Shown here piece after piece: positions 15,306-23,162 of a stretch of DNA of 64,000 bases. This DNA is from an uncultured Prevotellaceae bacterium. GTDB lineage: Bacteria > Bacteroidota > Bacteroidia > Bacteroidales > Bacteroidaceae. Made by a program: the position numbers and the translations under genes. Within the stretch, counting starts at the first letter, position 1. The number at the start of each line of letters is the position of its first letter. The notes under the pieces were generated by a model. It saw nothing but the letters and a program-made list of their open reading frames with translations. It ran no database searches and was not told where the DNA came from. The DNA lies in contig CADASP010000021.1 of NCBI GenBank assembly GCA_902790625.1, positions 1 through 64,000 on the forward strand, written 5' to 3'.

Positions 15306-16412
15306 ATGAGAATAGGAATACTGCTCCCCACGAATGTTTATTTCGCGCCCTACTCCAGGGTGTACACCGACATCTTCGACCAGCATGGCATCAGCTACGA
15401 CATCCTGTATTTCGACAAGCGCAACCTGAACGAGTCGGCGGCCTATCGCTTTGCAGCCAACGTGAGCAGCACCGACGGCAACCTGAAGCGCTTCTGGGGC
15501 TATTGGCGCTACGCCCGTTTCCTGGCCAAGGCCATCAAGCGCGAGGGCTACGACCGCCTCATCGTCTGCGGCCCCCAGATTGCCATCTTCCTCTATCCTT
15601 TTTTGAAGAAGCACTACGCGGGGAAGTTCATCCTCGACTACCGCGACTTGTCGATAGAGCAGCGGTTTATGAAACGCTATCGCAAGCTGTTGGCCATCAG
15701 TGCCTACAACATGATTTCGTCGCCGGGCTTCAAGCGCTGTCTGCCTGAAGCCAATTACATCTTGAGCCATAATGTGAGCATCGACTTGCTGCGCAAGGCA
15801 TGCTCGAATAATCGGACTGATCGGAATAATCGGATTAATCAGAATAATCAGACTACTCAGATTAATCCGACCAATCCTGTCTTCACTGTGCTCACCATCG
15901 GCGGCATTCGCGACTACGAGCAGAATGCGGCCGTGATGATGGCGCTGGCCAATCGGCCTGAGTTTGAGACTGCCTACATTGGGCGGGGCGAAGAAGGGGC
16001 CGACGTGAAGCTGCGCCAGTTGGCAGAGCGTGAGCACGTGGAGAATGTGCACTTCGAGGGCTTCTATAAAAAAGAAGATGAGCCGGGCATCATCCAGAAG
16101 GCCACGTTCTTGAACATCTTCTATCCGCGCAAGCTGTCGCACGACACGGCACTGTCGAACCGCTTCTACAGTTCGCTGCTTTTCCGCAAGCCCATGATCA
16201 CCACCGCCGACACCATCCAGGGCGACTATGCCAGCAACTACGGTGTGGGCATCGCCATCAGCGACGCTGACCATTTGGCAGAGCGGCTACGCCAGTATAT
16301 TGATGATTTCGACGAAGCGACATACGAGCGCAACCGCCATCAGCTGCTGCAGTCGTTCTTGAAAGATTATGAGGAGTTTGAGAAGGCTGTGCTGATGCTA
16401 TGCACAACCTGA
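15306..16412 (+). CDS. family 4-type glycosyltransferase with in-frame repeat insertion
   Basis: This 368-residue protein has two Rossmann-like halves, as in GT-B enzymes. The N-terminal half runs from MRIGILLPTN to ILDYRDLSIEQRF and the C-terminal half from FTVLTIGGIRDYEQN to the PMITTAD donor-site region. Between them, residues about 165-192 (CSNNRTDRNNRINQNNQTTQ and following) are Asn/Thr-rich and derive from a tandem AATAATCGG/TAATCAG repeat that holds a 10-bp inverted repeat. This lengthens a linker between domains, so the enzyme may still fold. It follows wecB and probably acts on the same glycan. The acceptor and sugar are unknown. Confidence 0.8.
   Translation: MRIGILLPTNVYFAPYSRVYTDIFDQHGISYDILYFDKRNLNESAAYRFAANVSSTDGNLKRFWGYWRYARFLAKAIKREGYDRLIVCGPQIAIFLYPFLKKHYAGKFILDYRDLSIEQRFMKRYRKLLAISAYNMISSPGFKRCLPEANYILSHNVSIDLLRKACSNNRTDRNNRINQNNQTTQINPTNPVFTVLTIGGIRDYEQNAAVMMALANRPEFETAYIGRGEEGADVKLRQLAEREHVENVHFEGFYKKEDEPGIIQKATFLNIFYPRKLSHDTALSNRFYSSLLFRKPMITTADTIQGDYASNYGVGIAISDADHLAERLRQYIDDFDEATYERNRHQLLQSFLKDYEEFEKAVLMLCTT
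15805..15869. repeat. in-frame short repeat inside the GT4 gene
   Basis: Units of the form AATAATCGGA and TTAATCAG repeat from about 15805 to 15869. CGGATTAATC (15831-15840) is inverted at 15860-15869. All stop codons are avoided in the gene's frame. The tract codes for the Asn/Thr-rich linker. Confidence 0.8.
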
Positions 16413-16455
16413 TTCTGCGTCTTCCGCGTCGTCTGTGGACAAATAGTTTTTCGTC

Positions 16456-16932
16456 CTAATATTTTCGGAACTTCAAGCGTAGCTCGTCTGTTTGCACCAC
16501 GAGCCAGTCCTTGCTGAGCGTCTGCACTTGCAGACGGTTGTCGAGGGCGTGGAGTCCGTAGGGGAAGAGCGTCTCAGGGTCGTCGATGCGCGGGTCGTCG
16601 ATTTCGCGGTTGCTGAAGTGGGGGTCGTAGACGCGCAACCACTGTCCTTCGTGCTCGAATTTGCAAATCACCTCCATGTGATGGAATCCATCACTTTGGC
16701 GCAGCATCATGATGCGTCCTTGGAAGGCCCACACCTTTCCGCTCTGCCGCATGTCGGCGCTGCCGCCGGGTGTGCCATCGGGTGTGCGCAGCGTGTCGGC
16801 GGCGTAGAGCTGCCACATGCCGTCGAGGTTGCCGTTGTCGCTGGTTTCCAGCTCGCACGACATCAGAAGAATGAACAATGAACAAAGTACAATGTACGAT
16901 GAGCAATGTACGAGAAACTGTTTATATTTCAT
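16456..16932 (-). CDS. lipocalin-like lipoprotein (DUF4488-type)
   Basis: This 158-residue lipoprotein has lipobox Cys26 (ILLMSC). The mature part has the short-lipocalin pattern: LDGMWQLYAADTLRTPDG near 37-54, then alternating strands with GRIMMLRQSDGFHHMEV and a C-terminal VVQTDELRLKFRKY. I assign it to the DUF4488-like lipocalin proteins common in Bacteroidales, with moderate certainty. The hydrophobic core of its signal peptide (residues 6-23) is encoded by a tract of TGTACATTG/TTCATTGT-type repeats seen elsewhere only as intergenic filler. It lies 27 bases after the wzi gene, so it is the last gene of that operon. Confidence 0.75.
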   Translation of the reverse strand: MKYKQFLVHCSSYIVLCSLFILLMSCELETSDNGNLDGMWQLYAADTLRTPDGTPGGSADMRQSGKVWAFQGRIMMLRQSDGFHHMEVICKFEHEGQWLRVYDPHFSNREIDDPRIDDPETLFPYGLHALDNRLQVQTLSKDWLVVQTDELRLKFRKY

Positions 16933-16959
16933 TTTTCAATTCTTCAATTATTCAACTTT

Positions 16960-18498
16960 TCAATGCTGTTTCAGCAGTCCGCAATGGCCTACGGTGAGTT
17001 GGAATCCGATGTTGTCGCCAAGCAGGCGGCCCCTGTCGAGACCAAACCCGCACGTCAGATGCCAGCCTTTCAGACTTGAACGTTCTGAAAAGCGGTAGGT
17101 GGCCTCGGCCAGCAGACTGAAGTTGCGGCGTGGGTCGGGATAAAGATGATAGTAGGTGCCGAGTCCTTTCTGCACCGATGCCAGCAGGCGGTAGTGCAGG
17201 TTGCAGAGCGGGTCGCCGGCCAGTCCCATGTGCCAGGCCGTGAAGCGGTTGTTCTTCACTTCGATGGTGCCGTCGGTGTTGTAGATGGGCGACAAGAAGA
17301 GCGGATTGCCTATCACCTGTCCCCAGTGCTGCCAGCCCGTGAAGACGCTGTGGTTGTAGTAGTCGTCGCGGCCGGTGATATGCTCGCCGATATTGGTGGT
17401 GATGTCGTGATAGGTGGGTCCGCCTTGGTATTTCGTGGTCAGGAACTCCAGCACCACATCGTTCAGCCAAGGCAGGTGCTTCAGCTTCAGCTCGGCACCG
17501 AGCATGGCATCCTTGAAGTCGTAGATGAAATAGCGCGAGCGCTCGTGCTGGTGGGCCGTCTCCTTCTCTCCCCAGCCGTTGTAGGCGATGTGCACCATCA
17601 TCGAGTTGTCCTCAAACATCTGGTCGCAATAGAGGCCGAGGTTCCAGCTGGGCTGGTCGATGTTCAGGCGCATGTTCCAGCTGCCCACGTGGTTGCCCTC
17701 CTTGTTTTTGTATTCGCCGTCGGTGATGTCGGTGCCGCCCCCGTAGAGCGCATTGATGAACGACCCCAGCCCGCTCTTGTTCTTGATGACGATGTCGTTT
17801 GGCTGATAGCTTTTGCCCCCAAACTGGCAACCGGCCTCCATCCCGAACTCCATGTTCACCTTGCCCCGTCCCAGTCGCAGATAGGCGGCCTTGGCGTGGA
17901 AGAAGGTGTTCTCGGTGCGGTGTGATGGTGGCTGCGCGAAGTGGCGTTGCCAGTCGTCGTCGGTGGTCATGCCATAGGAGCAATAGCCCTTCAGGCCCAG
18001 CCATCCCTTGGTGAAGGGCACGTTGACGTAGTCGGGGAATCCTATCTTGAGCTGTGGCACGGGCCGTGCGTTGATGCCGAAGGTCTGCGAGCCGCTGCTC
18101 AGCTCCTGGTTCTTCAGTTCCATGGGCTGCTCCTTGCTGCCCAGCGTGGCCCTGACAATCTTCCACTGCGCTTCGGCGTAAGCCTGTTGCACTACCAGCG
18201 TGCTGGTGAAGCGGCTGGCTATGGCCACGTCGGCTCCATAGCCCCACGACAGGGTGCGCGTGGTGTCGGTGTCGATGCTGCGAAACAGTCCGCCCCGCAC
18301 ATAGCCGTTGGTCGAGGTGAGGGCGCTCAGACCGTGCTTGTTGGCGTTGAGCCACAGCGGTGAGTGGTCGCCATCGGAGGCGGTGAACTGCGTTTCAAAG
18401 CGAAACACGGCTTGTGCATGCACCGTGGTGGTACATGCACAAGCCGACAACGTGATGACGCATAATCGCCTGAGAGAAAAAAGCGCTTCTTTCTTCAA
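16960..18498 (-). CDS. capsule assembly Wzi family outer membrane protein
   Basis: This 512-residue protein has an N-terminal signal peptide (residues 1-28, ending VHAQ) followed by many amphipathic beta strands, as in an outer-membrane barrel. The Wzi-family pattern SPLWLNANKHGLSALTSTNGYVRGG (about 45-69) is at the N-terminus. GWLGLKGYCSYG, FFHAKAAYLRLGRGKVNMEFGMEAG and C-terminal strands such as SSLKGWHLTCGFGLDRG follow. Wzi proteins help attach or assemble capsular polysaccharide at the cell surface. It sits between ypfJ and a lipoprotein gene, with spacers of about 30 bases each, and may serve the glycan locus at 12-16 kb. Confidence 0.85.
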   Translation of the reverse strand: MKKEALFSLRRLCVITLSACACTTTVHAQAVFRFETQFTASDGDHSPLWLNANKHGLSALTSTNGYVRGGLFRSIDTDTTRTLSWGYGADVAIASRFTSTLVVQQAYAEAQWKIVRATLGSKEQPMELKNQELSSGSQTFGINARPVPQLKIGFPDYVNVPFTKGWLGLKGYCSYGMTTDDDWQRHFAQPPSHRTENTFFHAKAAYLRLGRGKVNMEFGMEAGCQFGGKSYQPNDIVIKNKSGLGSFINALYGGGTDITDGEYKNKEGNHVGSWNMRLNIDQPSWNLGLYCDQMFEDNSMMVHIAYNGWGEKETAHQHERSRYFIYDFKDAMLGAELKLKHLPWLNDVVLEFLTTKYQGGPTYHDITTNIGEHITGRDDYYNHSVFTGWQHWGQVIGNPLFLSPIYNTDGTIEVKNNRFTAWHMGLAGDPLCNLHYRLLASVQKGLGTYYHLYPDPRRNFSLLAEATYRFSERSSLKGWHLTCGFGLDRGRLLGDNIGFQLTVGHCGLLKQH

Positions 18499-18528
18499 CG
18501 GCAGTCGTTGGTGCTCGCTCTTGGCGAT

Positions 18529-19464
18529 TTACAAATCGTTATAGTCTGAGATCTGGAATGTGGATGTCTTCATGTCGCCCGTTTGGAATCCCTTCTTCAG
18601 CCAACGCTTGCGCTGCTCGCTGGTGCCGTGGGTGAACGACTCCTCGACGGCTCTGCCCTGTGCCTGCTTCTGCAGCCAGTCGTCGCCGATGGCGTGGGCC
18701 AGCTCCAGACCTTTCTCCAGGTCGCCATATTCCATCGAGTGGTTCATCTGGTCCTCGTAGTGAGCCCATACACCGGCATAGTAGTCGGCCAGCAGTTCCA
18801 GACGCACGCTGATTTGGTTGGCCTTGGTCTTGGTCGTCTTGCTCATCTGCTCGTGTGCCCTGGAGAGCGTTCCTGTCAGGTACTCCACGTGGTGTCCAAT
18901 CTCATGGGCGATGACATAAGCGTAGGCAAAGGTGCTGCCCTCCACGCCCAACTGGCGCTTCATCTGCGTGAAGAACGACAGGTCGATGTAGAGCTTCTGG
19001 TCGCCAGAGCAGTAGAACGGGCCTACGCTGGCCGTGGCGCTGCCGCATGCCGACTGCACGCTGTTGGTGAAGAGCACCAGCGTGGGGTTGGTGTAGGTGC
19101 CGGCCTTGCCGTTCATGTTGTTGGGCAGGTTGTATTCCTTGAACACCTTTGTCCACACGTCTTCGGTGCTGCCCAGAATCTGCTTGCACTCCGTGGCCAG
19201 TTGCTGCTCCTCTTCGCTGAACTGTGAGGGGTCTACCTCCTCGGTCTGTCCGCCGAAGACACTGCCCAGGCCTCCGCCTTGCGTCACGGCGCCAATCACC
19301 TGGCCCAGGTCGATGCCACCGCCGCCACCGCCACCGCCTCCAAGGAGCGACATCACAATACCGATAATCACTGCCAGAATGCCACCGCCTGCGGCTGCCT
19401 TTCCTGCACTCAATCCGCGGCGATCTTCCACGTTAGAGCTCTCACGTCTTCCTGTTAGTTTCAT
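18529..19464 (-). CDS. ypfJ: neutral zinc metallopeptidase, YpfJ family
   Basis: This 311-residue protein has a short cytoplasmic N-terminus (MKLTGRRESSNVEDRRG), one transmembrane segment (about 25-46, ending in a run of seven Gly) and a metallopeptidase domain. The zinc motif HEIGHH lies at 187-192, with LELLADYYAGVWAHYEDQ downstream supplying the third ligand region. These are the features of the YpfJ/KPN_02809 family. Substrates are not known. It is the first gene of a three-gene operon (ypfJ, wzi, lipoprotein) and has a clear promoter. Confidence 0.92.
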   Translation of the reverse strand: MKLTGRRESSNVEDRRGLSAGKAAAGGGILAVIIGIVMSLLGGGGGGGGGIDLGQVIGAVTQGGGLGSVFGGQTEEVDPSQFSEEEQQLATECKQILGSTEDVWTKVFKEYNLPNNMNGKAGTYTNPTLVLFTNSVQSACGSATASVGPFYCSGDQKLYIDLSFFTQMKRQLGVEGSTFAYAYVIAHEIGHHVEYLTGTLSRAHEQMSKTTKTKANQISVRLELLADYYAGVWAHYEDQMNHSMEYGDLEKGLELAHAIGDDWLQKQAQGRAVEESFTHGTSEQRKRWLKKGFQTGDMKTSTFQISDYNDL

Positions 19465-19534
19465 AATTATTTGTTTTAATTAGTTTTTTCCTTTAGCCCA
19501 TAGTCGTAAAACCGAGAAGGGCACTATTCGGGCA

Positions 19535-19564
19535 CAAAATTACAAAAAAACTGCGAGGGTGCAA
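19535..19564 (-). promoter_or_regulatory. promoter of the ypfJ-wzi operon
   Basis: On the minus strand TTG (19562-19564), a 19-base spacer and TAATTTTG (19535-19542) lie about 70 bases before the ATG at 19464. This is a good Bacteroidetes consensus. Confidence 0.7.
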
Positions 19565-19739
19565 AAGAATTGGTTGTTTTTTTCTATTTGTATGGTTGAA
19601 AATAGTCAAATAGCCCTGGGCTATGTGCTTGTTGGCCTTTCAGGCCGTTTGTACATTGATATTCCATCACGGACGAAACATGAATTTTTAATCATTGCCC
19701 TGCGCGAGACCACCTCGAAAATTAAAAAAATATTAAAAT

Positions 19740-19995
19740 GGATGCCTCCCAAAAACGGCTAAAGGCCCTCATATTTCGAAAATTTTCCACGAAAAAACTT
19801 TTGGCCGAAAAAACGCGAGTTTTGAGAGGGTTCGGCAAACGGCTGTCTTTCAGATGGTTGGCCTCAAAATGCCGCAAAATCCCCTTCGATGGCTCGAAAA
19901 AGTCAACGCCGAAAAAAAATTTGGCGTTGCCGTTTTCTGATAGGGCGTGCTTGCAGAAGCGGAAATCGGCCCAAAAATCGGCTAAAATACTGCAC
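19740..19995. repeat. dispersed intergenic repeat (GGCGTTG type), plus-orientation copy
   Basis: This stretch is related, in reverse orientation, to 35490-35740. Shared landmarks are AAACTTTTGG, TTTTGAGAG, AAAAAGTCAACGCCG, AAAAAAAATTTGGCGTTGCC, GGCGTGCTT and GTGCA/GCACAAAACC. CAACGCC and GGCGTTG form a hairpin near 19908-19930. It lies in the 887-base gap 19465-20351 between divergent operons. I see no convincing gene in that gap; a 96-codon frame across the repeat (19738-20028) is Lys-rich and unlike a real protein. Confidence 0.75.
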
Positions 19996-20318
19996 AAAAC
20001 CGCCCTGGCTGTGCAAAATTCGCCTTAAAAGTCCTTCTTCCCTCGCCCCTCAACCCTGCACAAACCGCCTGAAGTGTGCATCTACCGTTCCAGAATGAAA
20101 TTTTTTATTGTAAGAATTCAGGAATTTTCATTTCACATCCCTTCACATTTTTCCTCCTGTCTTAAGCGGAAATTAACTATTCAAAACATAGCCGAAACTA
20201 AACCTCTAAGCAAGGAAAGCCATCGGCAACGTTCTCCCACAGATAGCGTGCCACTTGTTATTTCGCCATTGACTGAATAAAATTCTTTTATTCTTTTCGC
20301 CATCTCGTTTTTTTTCCG

Positions 20319-20326
20319 TACCTTTG
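20319..20326 (+). promoter_or_regulatory. promoter -7 element of the rseC-rnf operon
   Basis: TACCTTTG at 20319-20326 lies 26 bases before the rseC ATG. No clear TTG is visible at the ideal distance; TTTTCGCC near 20294 is the nearest T-rich block. Confidence 0.6.
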
Positions 20327-20351
20327 CACCGATTTTTCTGAAGGGCGCTGA

Positions 20352-20768
20352 ATGAATACGGAAATACGCCATGAGGGCATTGTGGAGTCGGTGTCGGACG
20401 ATGTGGTCAGAGTTCGCATCCTCCAGTCGTCGGCTTGTTCGGGCTGCAAGGTGGCCTCGCATTGCAACGCTTCCGAGATGAAAGAGAAGCTGATTGACGT
20501 GAGAACCCAAGGTGCCCGGGGCAGATGGCAGGTAGGCCAGGCGGTAGTGGTGTCTACGCAGAGTTCCATGGCAAGCCGTGCCTTGCTGTTGGCATTTGGC
20601 ATGCCACTGCTGTTGATGCTGGCCGTGCTGGCCGTGGCGCTGTTGGCAGGATGTGGCGAAGGCCTTGCGGCGATGCTCGCGGTGGGAGTCCTGTTCCCCT
20701 ATTTCGTTGTTTTAGCCCTCTTTCGCAACCGCATTAGTAAGTCCATAACATTTAGAATAGCTAACTGA
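20352..20768 (+). CDS. rseC: SoxR-reducing system protein RseC
   Basis: This 138-residue inner membrane protein begins with a small cytoplasmic domain containing the RseC cysteine motif CSGCKVASHC (about residues 29-38). Two transmembrane segments follow (about 75-97 and 102-120). RseC proteins act with the Rnf complex in reducing iron-sulphur regulators in proteobacteria. In Bacteroidetes the gene regularly heads the rnf operon, as here, 19 bases before rnfB. Confidence 0.92.
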   Translation: MNTEIRHEGIVESVSDDVVRVRILQSSACSGCKVASHCNASEMKEKLIDVRTQGARGRWQVGQAVVVSTQSSMASRALLLAFGMPLLLMLAVLAVALLAGCGEGLAAMLAVGVLFPYFVVLALFRNRISKSITFRIAN

Positions 20769-20787
20769 TTTTATAACTTAAAGGATA

Positions 20788-21654
20788 ATGTATTTCATTT
20801 GGATTGCAGTCATCGTGCTTGGAGCCATAGGCGTTATTGCAGCCGTCGTGCTCTTTATCTGTTCCAAGCGCTTTGCTGTTTACGAAGATCCCCGCATTGG
20901 TCAGGTGAGCGCTTTGCTGCCCGGAGCCAACTGCGGCGGTTGTGGCTTTGCCGGTTGTGGCGGACTTGCCGATGCCTTGGTGAAGGGTGCCGATGCCGGC
21001 AGCATCGAAGGGCTGAGCTGTCCTGTGGGTGGCAGTGCCGTGATGGGGCCGGTGGCCAATTTGCTGGGCATGGCCGTTGCCAACGGCGAGCCTAAGGTGG
21101 CCGTGGTGCGTTGCAACGGCACCTGCGAGTTGCGTCCCCGCGTCTGTGAGTATGGCGGACTGCGCAGCTGTGCTGCCATGCATGCCACGGGTGCTGGCGA
21201 GACGGCCTGCGGCTATGGCTGCCTGGGTTGTGGCGACTGCGTGCAGGCCTGTCAGTTTGGTGCCATCAGCCTGAACACCGAGACGGGACTGCCCGTAGTG
21301 GACGAGGAGCGATGCACCGCTTGCGGAGCCTGTGCGAAGGCCTGCCCGCGCTCCATCATCGAGTTGCGCAAGCGCGGCCCGAAAGGGCGCCGCGTCTTCG
21401 TGGCTTGTATGAACAAGGACAAGGGAGCCGTAGCCAGGAAGGCATGCCAAGCGGCGTGCATCGGATGTGGCAAGTGCCAGAAGGAATGCCAGTTCGAAGC
21501 CATCACCATCTCGTCGGCGCTCTCCTACATCGACCCTGCCAAGTGCCGTCTCTGCCGCAAATGCGTAGAGGCTTGTCCCACCAAGGCTATCCACGCCGTT
21601 AACTTCCCCGCTCCCAAACCTGTAGAACCTACCACACCTGCAATACAACCATGA
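20788..21654 (+). CDS. rnfB: Rnf electron transport complex subunit B
   Basis: RnfB passes electrons from reduced ferredoxin into the Rnf complex, a Na+- or H+-pumping ferredoxin:NAD+ oxidoreductase in the inner membrane. The 288 residues start with a membrane anchor (1-25). The [4Fe-4S] motif CGGCGFAGCGG follows (about 51-61), then two 2[4Fe-4S] ferredoxin-like modules: CLGCGDCVQACQFGAI and CTACGACAKACPRSII, then CIGCGKCQKECQF and CRLCRKCVEACPTKAI. The C-terminal tail (PAPKPVEPTTPAIQP) is of low complexity and is encoded by a CCTACCACACCTG-type tract. It overlaps rnfC by 4 bases. Confidence 0.97.
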   Translation: MYFIWIAVIVLGAIGVIAAVVLFICSKRFAVYEDPRIGQVSALLPGANCGGCGFAGCGGLADALVKGADAGSIEGLSCPVGGSAVMGPVANLLGMAVANGEPKVAVVRCNGTCELRPRVCEYGGLRSCAAMHATGAGETACGYGCLGCGDCVQACQFGAISLNTETGLPVVDEERCTACGACAKACPRSIIELRKRGPKGRRVFVACMNKDKGAVARKACQAACIGCGKCQKECQFEAITISSALSYIDPAKCRLCRKCVEACPTKAIHAVNFPAPKPVEPTTPAIQP

Positions 21655-23009
21655 ACATACGCACATTCCGCATCGGAGGTATTCACCCCGAGGAGAACAA
21701 GCTGACCCACGAGGCCCCCACGCAGGTGGCCTCGCTGCCCCGCATGGCCATCTTCCCCCTGAGCCAGCATATCGGTGCCCCTGCCGTGCCCTTGGTGAAG
21801 AAGGGCGACGTGGTGAAGGTGGGCACGCTATTGGCCGAGGCTGGCGGCTTCGTGTCGGCTCCCATCTACAGCAGCGTGAGCGGCACGGTAGACAAGATTG
21901 ACACGGCTGTTGATGCCACCGGCTATCGTAAACCCTGTATCTTTGTGAAGGTCGAGGGCGATGAGTGGGAGGAAACCATCGACCGCTCCGACCGCTTGGA
22001 GCTGGTGAAAGACCATCCGGAGCTTTCGCCCGAAGAAATCGTGGCCCGCATCAAGAATGCCGGCGTGGTGGGCATGGGCGGTGCCTGCTTCCCCACGTTT
22101 ATCAAGCTCATGCCGCCACCCACTGCCAAAGCCGAGTGCGTCATCATCAACGCCGTGGAGTGCGAGCCATACATCACCGCCGACTATCGGCTGATGATGG
22201 AGCATGCCGACGAGATACTGGTGGGCCTGCAGCTGCTGATGAAAGCAGCCAAGGTGAAGCGCGGCTACATTGGCATAGAGACCAACAAGCCCAAGGCCAT
22301 CGACCTGCTCACGCGGAAGTGTGCCGAAGCCTTTGCCGCTACGGAATACCAAGTCGAGGTGGTGCCCCTGAAGCAGCGCTACCCACAGGGTGGCGAGAAG
22401 CAGCTGGTGGATGCCGTCATTCGCCGTCAGGTGCCCGCGCCGCCCGCCATCCCCGTCAACGTGGGAGCCATCGTGCAGAATGTGGGCACGGCCTTCGCCG
22501 TCTATCAGGCGGTGATGAAGCACAAGCCCCTTTTCGAGCGTTACACCACCGTCACCGGCAAGCGGCTGGCAAAGCCCGGCAACTTCCTGGTGAGGATGGG
22601 CACGCCCATGGCCGAACTTATCGAAGCCTGTGGCGGCATGCCCGATGGCGACAACAAGCTGTTGGCGGGTGGCCCGATGATGGGCAAGGCCCTCACCACC
22701 GCCGAGGTGCCCATCTGCAAAGGCACGAACAGCGTCACCATCCTCAGTGGCGATGATGCCCGCCGCCAGGAGCCGCAGCCCTGCATACGCTGCGCCAAGT
22801 GCGTGGGCGCGTGCCCCATGGGGCTGGAGCCTTATCTGCTGGCCAAGCTGTCGGAGCATAAGAGCTGGGAGCGCGCCGAGCACGAGGACATCGTGAGTTG
22901 CATTGAGTGCGGCTCGTGCCAGTTCACCTGCCCTGCCCACCGCCCCCTGCTCGACCATATCCGACAGGGCAAGCAAACGGTGATGGGAATCATCAGAAGC
23001 AGGAAGTAG
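21651..23009 (+). CDS. rnfC: Rnf electron transport complex subunit C
   Basis: RnfC is the peripheral NADH-reacting subunit with FMN and two [4Fe-4S] clusters. The protein has 452 residues. The N-terminal barrel-like part starts GGIHPEENK, and a Gly-rich nucleotide/FMN-binding loop GMGGACFPTFIK (about 142-153) is followed by INAVECEPYITAD. The cluster motifs are CIRCAKCVGACPMGLEP (about 378-394) and CIECGSCQFTCPAHRPL (about 417-433). The length is typical. The start ATG lies in the 4-base overlap with rnfB, indicating translational coupling. Confidence 0.97.
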   Translation: MNIRTFRIGGIHPEENKLTHEAPTQVASLPRMAIFPLSQHIGAPAVPLVKKGDVVKVGTLLAEAGGFVSAPIYSSVSGTVDKIDTAVDATGYRKPCIFVKVEGDEWEETIDRSDRLELVKDHPELSPEEIVARIKNAGVVGMGGACFPTFIKLMPPPTAKAECVIINAVECEPYITADYRLMMEHADEILVGLQLLMKAAKVKRGYIGIETNKPKAIDLLTRKCAEAFAATEYQVEVVPLKQRYPQGGEKQLVDAVIRRQVPAPPAIPVNVGAIVQNVGTAFAVYQAVMKHKPLFERYTTVTGKRLAKPGNFLVRMGTPMAELIEACGGMPDGDNKLLAGGPMMGKALTTAEVPICKGTNSVTILSGDDARRQEPQPCIRCAKCVGACPMGLEPYLLAKLSEHKSWERAEHEDIVSCIECGSCQFTCPAHRPLLDHIRQGKQTVMGIIRSRK

Positions 23010-23162
23010 CCCCTAGCCCCCCTTGCGACTGCGCCAGCAAGGGCCGCGCGAATACGCGCTACACCCAACCGCGCGGTAGGGGAGGGGAGCACACCCGGCA
23101 CCTCCCGCAGGGGAGGGGAGCTGAAATCGTTTTGTAAATGCTTTTTTATTAATGATTATATA
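23010..23162. repeat. GC-rich repeat debris between rnfC and rnfD
   Basis: The spacer holds two direct copies of AGGGGAGGGGAGC (23078-23090 and 23109-23121), with CTCCCGCAGGGGAG between and GCGCG/CGCGC pairs upstream. The motif is the same GGGAGGGG type as the elements at 33.7, 35.1, 35.9 and 51.7 kb. A further fragment enters the start of rnfD (23195-23216). Confidence 0.75.

Noticed and set aside
19738..20028. 96-codon Lys/Phe-rich frame between ypfJ and rseC
   Set aside because: It lies wholly in a dispersed intergenic repeat, has no promoter or start context, and the related copy at 35.6 kb does not keep the frame.
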